Assembly: GCA_035995885.1 (NCBI GenBank)
Contig: DASYKC010000098.1
Location: 1 to 26,087 of the forward strand
Reading direction: 5' to 3'
Source of the DNA: Schlegelella_A sp035995885
GTDB lineage: Bacteria; Pseudomonadota; Gammaproteobacteria; Burkholderiales; Burkholderiaceae_C
DNA length: 26,087 nucleotides
Below the pieces are notes generated by a model, which was not told the DNA's origin, did no database searches, and saw only the letters and a list, made by a program, of their open reading frames with translations. The translations under genes and the position numbers were made by a program. Shown piece after piece: positions 14,474 through 25,556 of the stretch (the stretch's first letter is position 1; the number at the start of each line of letters is the position of its first letter).

Positions 14474-15670
14474 ATGAAAACCGCGATCCGCATTCCCGGC
14501 ATGCGCCTGCTCCACTCGCCCGGGCCGACCCGCGTCCCGGACGAGGTCGTCAACGCGATGGCGCGCCAGCCCACCGACCTCGCCGACGCGCGCCTGCCGC
14601 TCCTCATCGGCGCCTGCGAGTCGGGGATGAAGGCCCTCCTGCAAACAGAGCGCGCCGAGGTCTTCTTCTACAGCGCCAACGGCCACGGCGGCTGGGAAGC
14701 GGTGATCGCCAACCTGGTCGCGCCGGGCGCGTCGGTGCTGGTGCCGGGCACCGGCCACTTCTCGGACGGCTGGGCCGAGCAGGTGGAGGCGTTCGGCGGC
14801 GTCGCCGTGCGAACGCCGTACCGCGAAGGCTTTCCGATCGATCCGGCGGCCGTCGAGGCGACTCTGCGCGACGACGCCGCGCATCGCATCGGCGCCGTCT
14901 TCGTCGTCCACACCGACACCGCGAGCGGAACGACCTGCGACCTCGCCGCGATCCGCGCCGCGATCGACGCCGCGAACCATCCGGCGCTCTTCGTCGTCGA
15001 CGTCGTCGCCTCGCTCGCCGCGGCGCCGTTCGCGATGGACGCGCTCGGCGTCAACGTCGCGATCGGCGCGTCGCAGAAGGGCCTGATGGTCCATCCCGGC
15101 CTCGCCTTCGTCGCCGCCGACGCGCGCGCGCTGGAATTCGCGCGCAGCAACCCGACGCCGCGCTTCTACTGGGACTGGCAGCGCCGGCAAAGCGACATGT
15201 CGTACCGCAAGTTCTGCGGCACGCCGCCGCTCGCCCACATGGCCGGCCTCGAGGCCGCGCTCGGGCTGATCGCCAGCGAAGGCCTCGCCAACGTGCAGGC
15301 GCGCCACGCCCGGCTGGCGCGCGCGGTCCATGCGGCGGTGGCGTGCTGGGGCGACAGCGGCGCGCTGCGCCTCTTCACGCAGGTGCCGGCGGCGCGCTCG
15401 GTGTCGGTGACGGCGATCGAGGTCGCGCCCGGCGTCGATCCCGAGGCGCTTCGCACGGTCGCGCGCGAGCGCTTCCAGGTCGCCGTTGCCGGCGGCCTCG
15501 GGCCGCTCTCGGGCCGCGTCTTTCGCATCGGCCACCTCGGCGACATGAACGAGGCGATGATCCTCGGCTGCCTCGCCGGCGTCGAGGCGGCGATGCAGGT
15601 GCAGGGCATCGCCGCCGGCCGCCACGGCGTCGACGCCGCCGTCGCCGCGCTCGTCGACGCACCGCGCTGA
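14474..15670 (+). CDS. class V aminotransferase (alanine/serine-glyoxylate type)
   Basis: Encodes 398 residues of a fold-type I PLP enzyme. RLLHSPGPTRVPDEV at 11-25 is the usual N-terminal substrate-loop block of alanine-glyoxylate and serine-glyoxylate aminotransferases. The aromatic/Gly block SANGHGGWEA (67-76) contacts the cofactor phosphate. HTDTASGT (146-153) and the D176 region (F-V-V-D-V-V-A-S) bind the PLP pyridine ring, and Lys202 in GASQKG forms the Schiff base. A C-terminal small domain with FRIGHLGDMNE follows. It would move amino groups between alanine or serine and glyoxylate or a similar keto acid in the cytoplasm; the amino donor is not certain. ATG 14474 is used; ATG near 14501 is an alternative. 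It is convergent with the Lrp/AsnC gene (3-base gap), with no clear terminator. Confidence 0.9.
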   Translation: MKTAIRIPGMRLLHSPGPTRVPDEVVNAMARQPTDLADARLPLLIGACESGMKALLQTERAEVFFYSANGHGGWEAVIANLVAPGASVLVPGTGHFSDGWAEQVEAFGGVAVRTPYREGFPIDPAAVEATLRDDAAHRIGAVFVVHTDTASGTTCDLAAIRAAIDAANHPALFVVDVVASLAAAPFAMDALGVNVAIGASQKGLMVHPGLAFVAADARALEFARSNPTPRFYWDWQRRQSDMSYRKFCGTPPLAHMAGLEAALGLIASEGLANVQARHARLARAVHAAVACWGDSGALRLFTQVPAARSVSVTAIEVAPGVDPEALRTVARERFQVAVAGGLGPLSGRVFRIGHLGDMNEAMILGCLAGVEAAMQVQGIAAGRHGVDAAVAALVDAPR

Positions 15671-15673
15671 TCG

Positions 15674-16156
15674 CTAGCCGCGTCGCGCCGGCGCTTTGGC
15701 GCGCGTGCCGGCGCGCCGCGCCGCCGGCATGCCGACCTTGACTTCGCGCAGGATGATGCGGCTGTAGGTTTCCTGTGCGCCGGCCTTGTCGCGGATCGTC
15801 TCGGTCAGCGTCGCCAGGTCGGAGCGCTCGCTGCAGGCGACGCGCAGCGCGTAGTCGAACGAGCCGGTGAGCAAGGTCGCGGTCAGCACCTGCGGCACGT
15901 CGCGGATGGCGCGCTCGAAGTCGTCGGCACTCGTCGTCGGCCTGAGCTTGACGTCGATCTGCGCCTCGATCGTCAGGCCGAGCGCCGCCGGATCGACGGC
16001 GGCGTGGATGCCGACGATCGTTCCGTTCTGCAGCAACCGGCGAACGCGATCGGCGGCGGCGTTCGCGCTCAGGTGGACCGCCGCGCCGATGTCGGTGTAC
16101 GAGGCACGGCCATCCATCTGCAGGATCCTGACGATTTCTCTGTCGATCTTGTCCAT
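15674..16156 (-). CDS. Lrp/AsnC family transcriptional regulator
   Basis: Encodes 160 residues from ATG 16156. Residues 1-60 are the AsnC-type winged helix-turn-helix (MDKIDREIVRILQMDGRASYTDIGAAVHLSANAAADRVRRLLQNGTIVG). Residues 65-140 are the RAM ligand-binding domain, with DVKLRP, F-E-R-A-I-R-D-V-P-Q-V, LLTGSFDYALRV and a final strand block IILREVKVG. The C-terminus adds a basic tail (about 14 residues, Arg/Ala-rich). Such proteins form octamers and respond to amino acids. A GTG at 16171 would add five residues; neither start has a strong ribosome binding site. The convergent aminotransferase is a plausible target, by proximity only. A perfect short inverted repeat lies 36-49 bases upstream. 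Confidence 0.87.
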   Translation of the reverse strand: MDKIDREIVRILQMDGRASYTDIGAAVHLSANAAADRVRRLLQNGTIVGIHAAVDPAALGLTIEAQIDVKLRPTTSADDFERAIRDVPQVLTATLLTGSFDYALRVACSERSDLATLTETIRDKAGAQETYSRIILREVKVGMPAARRAGTRAKAPARRG

Positions 16157-16191
16157 CGCCGAGTTTTTCACGGTCACGAGGGCCAGATCAT

Positions 16192-16205
16192 CGACGATTT
16201 CGTCG
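16192..16205. promoter_or_regulatory. inverted repeat upstream of the Lrp/AsnC gene
   Basis: CGACGA and TCGTCG form perfect 6-bp arms around TT. The site lies 36-49 bases before the regulator ATG, in the divergent gap with the small gene that follows. Lrp/AsnC proteins often bind roughly 15-bp palindromes with AT-rich centres and regulate themselves, so this is a reasonable but weak operator candidate. Confidence 0.3.
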
Positions 16206-16259
16206 CCAACCGCAGTGCCGATGAAGGAATACTCCGTCTCGAACCGCGCCGAAAACGCC

Positions 16260-16490
16260 ATGGACGATTCGATCGAAGCCGACCTCCTCGCCGCGCAGCG
16301 CCTGCCGTTCGCACGCGACGAGCCGGCGTGGACCGATCGCTACGTCACGTCGCTGTCGCGCCTCGACCCTTCATGCGCGCCGGCCGACGCCGCGCTGGCG
16401 GCGCGGCGCGCCTGGCGCTCGCACGGCTGGGCGCATCCGGCGGTCGTCGCCTATCTCGAGCACGAGTCGGGGCCGCTCGACGGCGCCTGA
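16260..16490 (+). CDS. small conserved-looking protein of unknown function
   Basis: Encodes 76 residues from ATG 16260 (MDDSIEADLL), ending at TGA 16488-16490. The sequence is mixed and ordinary in composition for a real protein: helical N-terminus, then EPAWTDRYVTSLSRLDPSCAP, then an Ala/Arg helix and WAHPAVVAYLEHE. I do not recognise a family, and no signal peptide, membrane segment or metal motif is visible. An in-frame ATG at 16221 would add 13 residues. Neither start has a clear ribosome binding site, but the frame is on the strand opposite the Lrp/AsnC gene and not overlapped by another convincing gene. It is convergent with the beta-propeller gene 27 bases downstream. Confidence 0.5.
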   Translation: MDDSIEADLLAAQRLPFARDEPAWTDRYVTSLSRLDPSCAPADAALAARRAWRSHGWAHPAVVAYLEHESGPLDGA

Positions 16491-16517
16491 ACGCCCGCGC
16501 AGCGTCGCGACGCCGCC

Positions 16518-17732
16518 TCAACGCATGTTGCCGGTGTGGCCGAGCGAGTACCGGCCCGGCTGCGGCCAGACCGAGAGGCCGTGCGGCTCGAGGCCGACGG
16601 GAATGACCTTGACCGCGCCAGTCGCCGTGTCGAACGCATAGACGACGTTGTCGTAGCGGCCCGAGAGCCAGAGCCACTTGCCATCGGCGCTGACGTTTCC
16701 CATGTCGGGGCTGCCGCCGCCGGGAATCGGCCAGGTGACGTCGACGCTGCGAGTCGCGAAGTCGAGCACCGAGACGCTGCCCATGCCCTTCTCGGCGCCG
16801 TGGATTTTGTTCGAGCCGCGGTTGGTGACGTAGAGCTTCCGGCCGTCGCGGCTGGGATAGAGGCCGTGCGTTCCCTTGCCGGTCTTGATGAAGCCGGCCT
16901 CCTTGAACGTCGCGCCGTCGATGACGAAGACGCCGTCGGCCATCATGTCGGCGACGTAGAAGGTGCTGCCGTCGGGCGAGACGCGGATGTCCTGCGGCAT
17001 CTTGCCGGTCGACAGCTTCAGGTAGCCGAGCACCTTGCGCACGACCATGTCGATCTTGACCAGCATGCCACCGAACTCGCAGGTGAAGATCGCGAAGCGG
17101 CCGTCGATCGAGAAGTCGGCGTGGTTGATGCCGGCGCACTGCGGCGTCGCCAGCGACGACCTCAGCGCCATCGTCTGCGGGTCGCGGAAGTCGAGCCGCT
17201 TGTAGGCCTCGGCGACGACGATCGCCTCCTTGCCGTCGGGCGTGAAGTACATGTTGTACGGATCGTCGACGGCGATCGCCTTGCCCGGCTTGCCGGTCTT
17301 CGGATCGATCGGCGTCAGGCTGCCCCGGGTCGTGTTCTCGGCGTTGTTGGCGACCCAGAGTGTCTTCAGGTCCCACGCCGGAACGACGTGCTGCGGATTG
17401 AGGCCGACCTTGAAGCGATCGACGACGGTGAAGGTCGCCGGGTCGATGACGTAGACGTCGTTGGAGCGCAGGTTGGGAACGTAGACGCGCGGCAGCGCGT
17501 CGCGAACGACCTCGCTCAGCTTGCCGGCGCCGGCGTCGCCGTAGAGGTTGCTGCGGTCGGTCACAGGCGCCATGCCGGGTACGGTGTCGATCGCGGCGGC
17601 GGACGCTGCCGATGCGGCCGATGCCGCCGACGCGGCCGATGCCGGCCGCGCCGGTTGCGCGGCGCAGGTCAGCGCTGTCAGCGCGAGGGTGGCGATCGCG
17701 GCGCCGCGGCCGAAACAGGACATCAGGTTCAA
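16518..17732 (-). CDS. exported YVTN / cytochrome-d1-like beta-propeller protein
   Basis: Encodes 404 residues. The N-terminus (FGRGAAIATLALTALTCAAQPA) is a signal peptide, then a low-complexity Ser-Ala-Ala repeat (about 32-47). The rest is a beta-propeller of YVTN-type repeats: RVYVPNLRSNDVYVIDPATF, KTLWVANNAENTTRG, YNMYFTPDGKEAIVV, QDIRVSPDGSTFYVADMM, RKLYVTNRGSNKIHG, VSADGKWLWLSGRYDN and EPHGLSVWPQPG. No haem-binding CxxCH is present, so this is likely a binding or scaffold propeller rather than a cytochrome d1 reductase. Periplasmic location is inferred. The start is TTG 17732, with GGAG 8 bases upstream; ATG 17723 is the alternative. It follows the creatininase-like gene by 61 bases on the same strand. 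Confidence 0.86.
   Translation of the reverse strand: MNLMSCFGRGAAIATLALTALTCAAQPARPASAASAASAASAASAAAIDTVPGMAPVTDRSNLYGDAGAGKLSEVVRDALPRVYVPNLRSNDVYVIDPATFTVVDRFKVGLNPQHVVPAWDLKTLWVANNAENTTRGSLTPIDPKTGKPGKAIAVDDPYNMYFTPDGKEAIVVAEAYKRLDFRDPQTMALRSSLATPQCAGINHADFSIDGRFAIFTCEFGGMLVKIDMVVRKVLGYLKLSTGKMPQDIRVSPDGSTFYVADMMADGVFVIDGATFKEAGFIKTGKGTHGLYPSRDGRKLYVTNRGSNKIHGAEKGMGSVSVLDFATRSVDVTWPIPGGGSPDMGNVSADGKWLWLSGRYDNVVYAFDTATGAVKVIPVGLEPHGLSVWPQPGRYSLGHTGNMR
17599..17643. repeat. 9-bp tandem repeat encoding the Ser-Ala-Ala linker
   Basis: Five tandem nonamers related to GCCGATGCS lie at 17599-17643 (the first, GCGGACGCT, is the most divergent). Read on the minus strand they encode the Ser-Ala-Ala linker after the signal peptide of the beta-propeller protein. 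Copy number could change without a frameshift because the unit is a multiple of three. Confidence 0.7.
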
Positions 17733-17793
17733 GAGAGAAGCTCCGGGAAGATCATCACAGCATCAACGCCGCCGGCCGCGCTCGCCGACAGGC

Positions 17794-18606
17794 TCAGCGC
17801 CTGGCCACCTCGCGCTGGATCGCATCGCGCGTGTGGGCGACGATCAGGTCGACGCCGGCGCGCCCGGCCGCCGCGCTCGCCCGGCGTGGATCGCCGTGCA
17901 CGCCGTTCGCCGCGTCGAGCGCGCTGCCGTCGTGCAGGTGCGCGCTGCGAACGAGCTGCTCGTCGACGGCCATCGAGAGCGAGGTGTCGGCGGCGCCCGC
18001 GTGCGTGCCGATCTCCGCGTCGCTGAAGCCTTGCTTGCGCAAGGCCTGCGCGAAATCGCGATCGGCGGCGCGGTAGTACTCCTCGATGGCGTGCACGCGC
18101 ACCGGCGTCGCGGCCCACTCGCGGTCGAGCTTGGCCGCGACCTTGGCGAGGTTCTTCTGGTAGCCGCCGTGGTCGCCGATCAGGACGATGTCGCGAAAGC
18201 CGGCCGAGCGAAAGCTGCGTGCCGCGCCTTCGAGCGTCGCCTCGAACGCCGCCTCCGGGATGCTGATCGTTCCGGCGAAGCGCATGTGGCCGGCGGGCGG
18301 ATCGATGCTGCCTTCGGGAACGTAGGCGACCACCGGCGCGACCAGCGCGTTGCCGAGGCTCGCGGCGATTCGCGCGGCGAGCGCCTTGGCGCGGACGTTG
18401 TGCTTGCCGAGGACGATGTGCGGGCCGCTCTGCTCGCTGCCGCCGACCGGGACGATGACGGTCGTCTTGCCGGCGCGGATCTCGTCGCGCAGCTCGGTCC
18501 AGGTGAGCTCGTCGAGGAACACGCTCGGCGCGGCCGGCACGGCGGCGCCGACCTGACACGCGCCGACGGCGAGGATCACGGCGGCAAGGCAGCGAAAAAG
18601 CGACAT
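17794..18606 (-). CDS. exported creatininase-family protein with altered metal-site residues
   Basis: Encodes 270 residues. A signal peptide (1-25, MSLFRCLAAVILAVGACQVGAAVPA) precedes a creatininase-fold domain (about 30-265). The family block usually written G-S-x-E-Q-H-G-P-H is V-G-G-S-E58-Q-S60-G-P-H here. The later L-G-x-D is L-G-K-H69-N. Thus the His and Asp ligands known from creatinine amidohydrolase (His36 and Asp45) are replaced by Ser60 and His69, while Glu58 and the GDHGG region (His146) remain. A His69 ligand swap or loss of one metal is possible. Activity on creatinine is therefore doubtful; a related amidohydrolase or formamidase is possible. Periplasmic location is unusual for the family. 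It precedes the propeller gene on the same strand and is divergent from the PDZ gene. Confidence 0.83.
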   Translation of the reverse strand: MSLFRCLAAVILAVGACQVGAAVPAAPSVFLDELTWTELRDEIRAGKTTVIVPVGGSEQSGPHIVLGKHNVRAKALAARIAASLGNALVAPVVAYVPEGSIDPPAGHMRFAGTISIPEAAFEATLEGAARSFRSAGFRDIVLIGDHGGYQKNLAKVAAKLDREWAATPVRVHAIEEYYRAADRDFAQALRKQGFSDAEIGTHAGAADTSLSMAVDEQLVRSAHLHDGSALDAANGVHGDPRRASAAAGRAGVDLIVAHTRDAIQREVARR

Positions 18607-18734
18607 GTCGGGATCTTAGCGAGCCGAATCGGCGCCTCCGATCGGCTCCAGGCGTGCGCCGTCGACGATGTCGCACCTTCGCGCATCGGCTCGTGCAGGT
18701 CCGGGCCCGGCACGCCGCCTGCCCGGAAATCGGC

Positions 18735-19250
18735 ATGGACGGGCGACGGAATCGATCGGCCACGCCCGGCCGCCGGCCGGGCCGCGCGGCGCTGCTCGCC
18801 AGCGTCGCGATCCATGCGACCGTGTTCGGCCTGCTCGCGCGCGGCGGCGGCGACGGCGCGCCGCGGCGCCGGGCCGACGCCGTTCACGTCCGGGTCGTCC
18901 TGGCCGAGGGAACGCTGGTTCCGGCGCCGCTCGGCGACGGCCCGCTGCCGCCGCGGACGCTCGCTGCCGGTCACAGGGTGCTGCCGACCGGATGCCGGGG
19001 CGACGTCTACACCGGCATCGGCGCGCGCGTCAACGTCGCGGGCTTCATCGTCGATCTCGCCGCCGGCGGCCCGGCCGAGCGCGCCGGCCTCAGGCCGGGC
19101 GACGCCATCCTCAACCTCGACGACCTGCCGATCGACGTCTATCCGGCCGGCCAGGCGGTCGACCTGCGCCTGCTGCGCGACGGCGTCGAGACGGCGACGG
19201 TCGTTCGCATCGGCGCGATCTGCAACGAGCCGCCGGCTGTCTCGGCGTGA
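18735..19250 (+). CDS. membrane-anchored PDZ-domain protein
   Basis: Encodes 171 residues from ATG 18735. A basic N-terminus (1-17) precedes one membrane segment (about 18-35, RAALLASVAIHATVFGLL), resembling the anchors of TonB- and GspC-type proteins. A short Pro-rich linker follows. A PDZ domain (about 90-160) shows VAGFIVDLAAGGPAERAGLRPGDAILNLDD, including the usual carboxylate-binding loop equivalent. Cys87 and Cys163 flank the PDZ domain and could form a disulfide if periplasmic. Overall layout is like GspC, but no secretion genes are nearby, so I do not assign that role. An in-frame start farther upstream (near 18654) is possible but would bury the anchor. It is convergent with glpK (28-base gap). 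Confidence 0.68.
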   Translation: MDGRRNRSATPGRRPGRAALLASVAIHATVFGLLARGGGDGAPRRRADAVHVRVVLAEGTLVPAPLGDGPLPPRTLAAGHRVLPTGCRGDVYTGIGARVNVAGFIVDLAAGGPAERAGLRPGDAILNLDDLPIDVYPAGQAVDLRLLRDGVETATVVRIGAICNEPPAVSA

Positions 19251-19278
19251 TGCCGGCAGCGCCGGGCGACGACGCGCC

Positions 19279-20804
<1,526 letters not shown>

Positions 20805-20808
<4 letters not shown>

Positions 20809-21578
20809 GGCGCGGCGTCGCAGGTGACGCAGCTCACCGCCGCGGCGGCGAGCAGCTCGGGAAACGGAGCCGGCGGCACGATGTCGGTGAAGAGCATGTC
20901 GATCTCGTCGAGGCGCGCCAGCTCGACCATCGCCGGCCGGTTGAACTTGCTGTGGTCGGCGGCGAGCCAGACCTCGCGCGACTGCTCGATGATGGCGCGC
21001 GCCACCTTCACCTCGCGGTAGTCGAAGTCGCGCAGGCTGCCGTCGCCCTCGATCGCCGAGATGCCGATCAGGCCGATGTCGACCTTGAACTGGCGGATGA
21101 AGTCGATCGTCGCCTCGCCGACGATGCCGCGGTCGCGCGAGCGGACGATGCCGCCGGCGACGATCACCTCGCAGTCGAGGTTGTCGGAGAGGATGGCGGC
21201 GACATTGAGGTTGTTGGTGATCACGCGCAGGCCCTTGTGGCGCAGCAGCTCGTGGGCGATGGCCTCGGTCGTGGTTCCGATGTTGATGACCAGCGAGCAC
21301 CCCTCGGGCACCGCCGCGGCGACCGCGCGGGCGATGCGCTGCTTCGCCTGCCGGTTGATGTGCTGGCGCTGCCGGTAGGCAATGTTCTCGGTGGTCGAGC
21401 TCGGCACGCGAACACCGCCGTGGAAGCGCGCCAGGAGAGCGGCATCGGCGAGCAGCTTGACGTCGCGACGCACCGTCTGCAGGGTGACGCCGAACTGCTC
21501 GGCGAGCGCCTCGACCGAGACCGAGCCGCGGGCGCGGACCTCATCGAGCAACAGGGCCTGGCGGGGGTTCGGGGTCAT
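20805..21578 (-). CDS. glpR: DeoR-family glycerol-3-phosphate regulon repressor
   Basis: Encodes 257 residues, standard for a DeoR-family repressor. The N-terminal helix-turn-helix (about 20-44, VSVEALAEQFGVTLQTVRRDVKLL) is followed by the HGG hinge (F-H-G-G) and a C-terminal effector domain with IGTTTEAIAHEL, VITNNLNVAAIL, VIVAGGIVRSRDRGIVGEATIDF and VWLAADHSKFNR, all typical of GlpR. In characterised relatives glycerol-3-phosphate relieves repression. Together with glpK, with which it overlaps by 4 bases, and the divergent glpD and transporter genes, it forms the local regulatory unit. Candidate operators with CGAA half-sites lie in the intergenic region ahead of it. ATG 21578 is used; no strong ribosome binding site was found. 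Confidence 0.95.
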
Positions 21579-21654
21579 CGCGGCAGTGGGTCGGCTTCCC
21601 GGTGGGCGCAGGGTAAGCCACGCGCAAGGGCGTGCGCCATGGAGATATTCGCGC

Positions 21655-21755
21655 TTGCGCTCTGTGCCATTCGGCGCTAAAACGAAAGAACAAGAACACA
21701 GAACGAAACAAAACGAACAGATCAGACCGCGCGAACGACGCCGTCGTGTTCGTTT
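21655..21755. promoter_or_regulatory. glp divergent promoter with repeated GlpR-type half-sites
   Basis: In the 192-base gap between glpR and glpD, an AT-rich stretch carries repeated AACGAA(A/C) motifs: 21681-21687, 21702-21708 and 21712-21718, plus the inverted GTTCGTTT at 21748-21755, an exact reverse complement of AAACGAAC at 21711-21718. AACGAACA and TGTTCGTT match the two half-sites of the Escherichia coli GlpR operator as I recall it, though spaced differently. A possible rightward promoter is TTGCGC (21655-21660), 17 bases, TAAAAC (21678-21683). Repression of both arms by GlpR is inferred. Confidence 0.6.
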
Positions 21756-21770
21756 GTTCGAGGAGACCGG

Positions 21771-23368
21771 TTGCCATCCCCTGGCCTTGCCGCCGCGCCG
21801 AACGAGCCGATGCGCAGCCCGCCGCCGGGCGGCGCGCGTGCCTGCGACGTGCTCGTCGTCGGCGGCGGCATCAACGGCGCCGGCATCGCCCGCGACCTCG
21901 CCGGTCGCGGCGCGAGCGTCGTCCTGTGCGAGAAGGACGATCTCGCGCAGCACACCTCGTCGTCATCGACCAAGCTGATCCACGGCGGCCTGCGCTACCT
22001 CGAGTACCGCGAGTTCTCGCTCGTCGCCAAGGCGCTCGCCGAGCGCGAGGTGCTGCTCAGGAGCGCGCCGCACATCATGTGGCCGCTTCGCTTCGTGATG
22101 CCGCACGACCCGTCGATGCGGCCGGTATGGATGATCCGCATCGGCCTGTTCCTCTACGACCACCTCGCCCGACGCGAAGTCCTGCCCGGCTCGCGCACGG
22201 TCGACCTGCGCCGCCATCCCGCCGGCGCGCCGCTGAAGCCTGTGTTCACGAAGGGCTTCATCTACTCCGACGGCTGGGTCGACGATGCCCGCCTGGTCGT
22301 GCTCAACGCCCTCGACGCCGCCGAGCACGGCGCCACCGTCCTGACGCGCACGCGCTGTATCGATGCGAAGCGAACGCCGACCGATTGGCAGGTGCGCCTC
22401 GAAGGCGAAGGCGGACGCGTGCACGAGGTGCAGGCCCGCGTCCTCGTCAATGCCGCGGGCCCCTGGGCGGCGGAGTTCCTCGGCGGGCCGGCGCACATCG
22501 CCCGGCACAAGGCGCTCAGGCTGGTCAAGGGCAGCCACATCGTCGTGCCGAAGCTGTTCGATCACGACCACGCCTACATCTTCCAGAACCCGGACAAGCG
22601 GATCATCTTCGCCATCCCGTACGAGGGCGACTTCACGCTGATCGGCACGACCGACGTCGAGCATCACGGGCCGATCGGCGAAGCGCACATCGACGCCGCC
22701 GAGACCGCCTACCTCTGCGATCAGGCGAGCCGCTACTTCCAGCGCCCGGTGACCGCGGCGCAGGTCGTCTGGAGCTACTCGGGCGTTCGGCCGCTTCTCG
22801 AGGACGAGGAGGGCGACCCCTCGGCCGTGACGCGCGACTACCAGCTCGACCTCGACACCGACGGCGCGCCGCTCCTCACCGTCTGGGGCGGCAAGATCAC
22901 GACCTTTCGCAAGCTTGCCGAGGAAGCGGCCGACCAGCTCGCTTCGTCGCTGCCGACGCTGCGCGGTGCCTGGACGCGCGATGCGGCGCTGCCCGGTGGC
23001 GACCTGAGCGGATTCATCGGCCGGCCGCAGCGGCCCGACACCGATTTCACCCGCTTCGAGCAGGCGCTCGCACTGCGTCACCCGGAGCTGCCCGGCGCGC
23101 TGCGCCATCGCCTGGCGCGGGCCTATGGCGCGCGCGTCGAGACGCTGCTCGGCGGCGCCGGGCTCGGCGCGGCGGTCGCGCCGGGCCTGCACGAAGGCGA
23201 GCTGCGTTACCTGCACGACCACGAGTGGGCGCGCGGCGCCGACGACGTCCTCTGGCGGCGCAGCAAGCTCGGCCTGCATCTCGGCGACGAGGACCGGGCC
23301 GCGGTCGCGCACTGGTGCGAGGCGGCGTGGCGGCCGCAGGGAAACGCCGCGGCGGCGCCGGAGCGGGC

Positions 23369-23378
<10 letters not shown>
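21771..23378 (+). CDS. glpD: FAD-dependent glycerol-3-phosphate dehydrogenase
   Basis: Encodes 535 residues; homologues are about 500, the excess being a variable N-terminus. It oxidises sn-glycerol-3-phosphate to dihydroxyacetone phosphate at the inner face of the membrane and passes electrons to quinone. The FAD motif VGGGINGAGIARDLAGRG lies near residues 30-47, then the TSSSSTKLIHGGLRYLEYREF signature, then IGTTDVEHHGPIG and the second FAD-G3P dehydrogenase signature W-G-G-K-I-T-T-F-R. The C-terminal helical domain (DHEWARGADDVLWRRSKLGLHL) is the usual one. TTG 21771 has AGGAG 5-9 bases upstream; ATG 21810 is a plausible shorter start without as good a site. Its end overlaps glpS by 10 bases. 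It heads the operon that continues with the transporter genes. Confidence 0.97.
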
Positions 23379-24442
<1,064 letters not shown>

Positions 24443-24443
24443 C

Positions 24444-25552
<1,109 letters not shown>

Positions 25553-25556
<4 letters not shown>

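Noticed and set aside
16518..17732. Cytochrome d1-type nitrite reductase or quinohaemoprotein subunit
   Set aside because: No CxxCH haem site and no nir genes nearby; only the propeller repeats match.
18735..19250. Type II secretion protein GspC
   Set aside because: The anchor-plus-PDZ layout fits loosely, but there are no other gsp genes and the homology region of GspC is not recognisable.
19253..19265. Hairpin CCGGC-AGC-GCCGG between the convergent PDZ and glpK genes as a terminator
   Set aside because: Only 5 bp with a 3-base loop and no T-tract; expected by chance in DNA this GC-rich.
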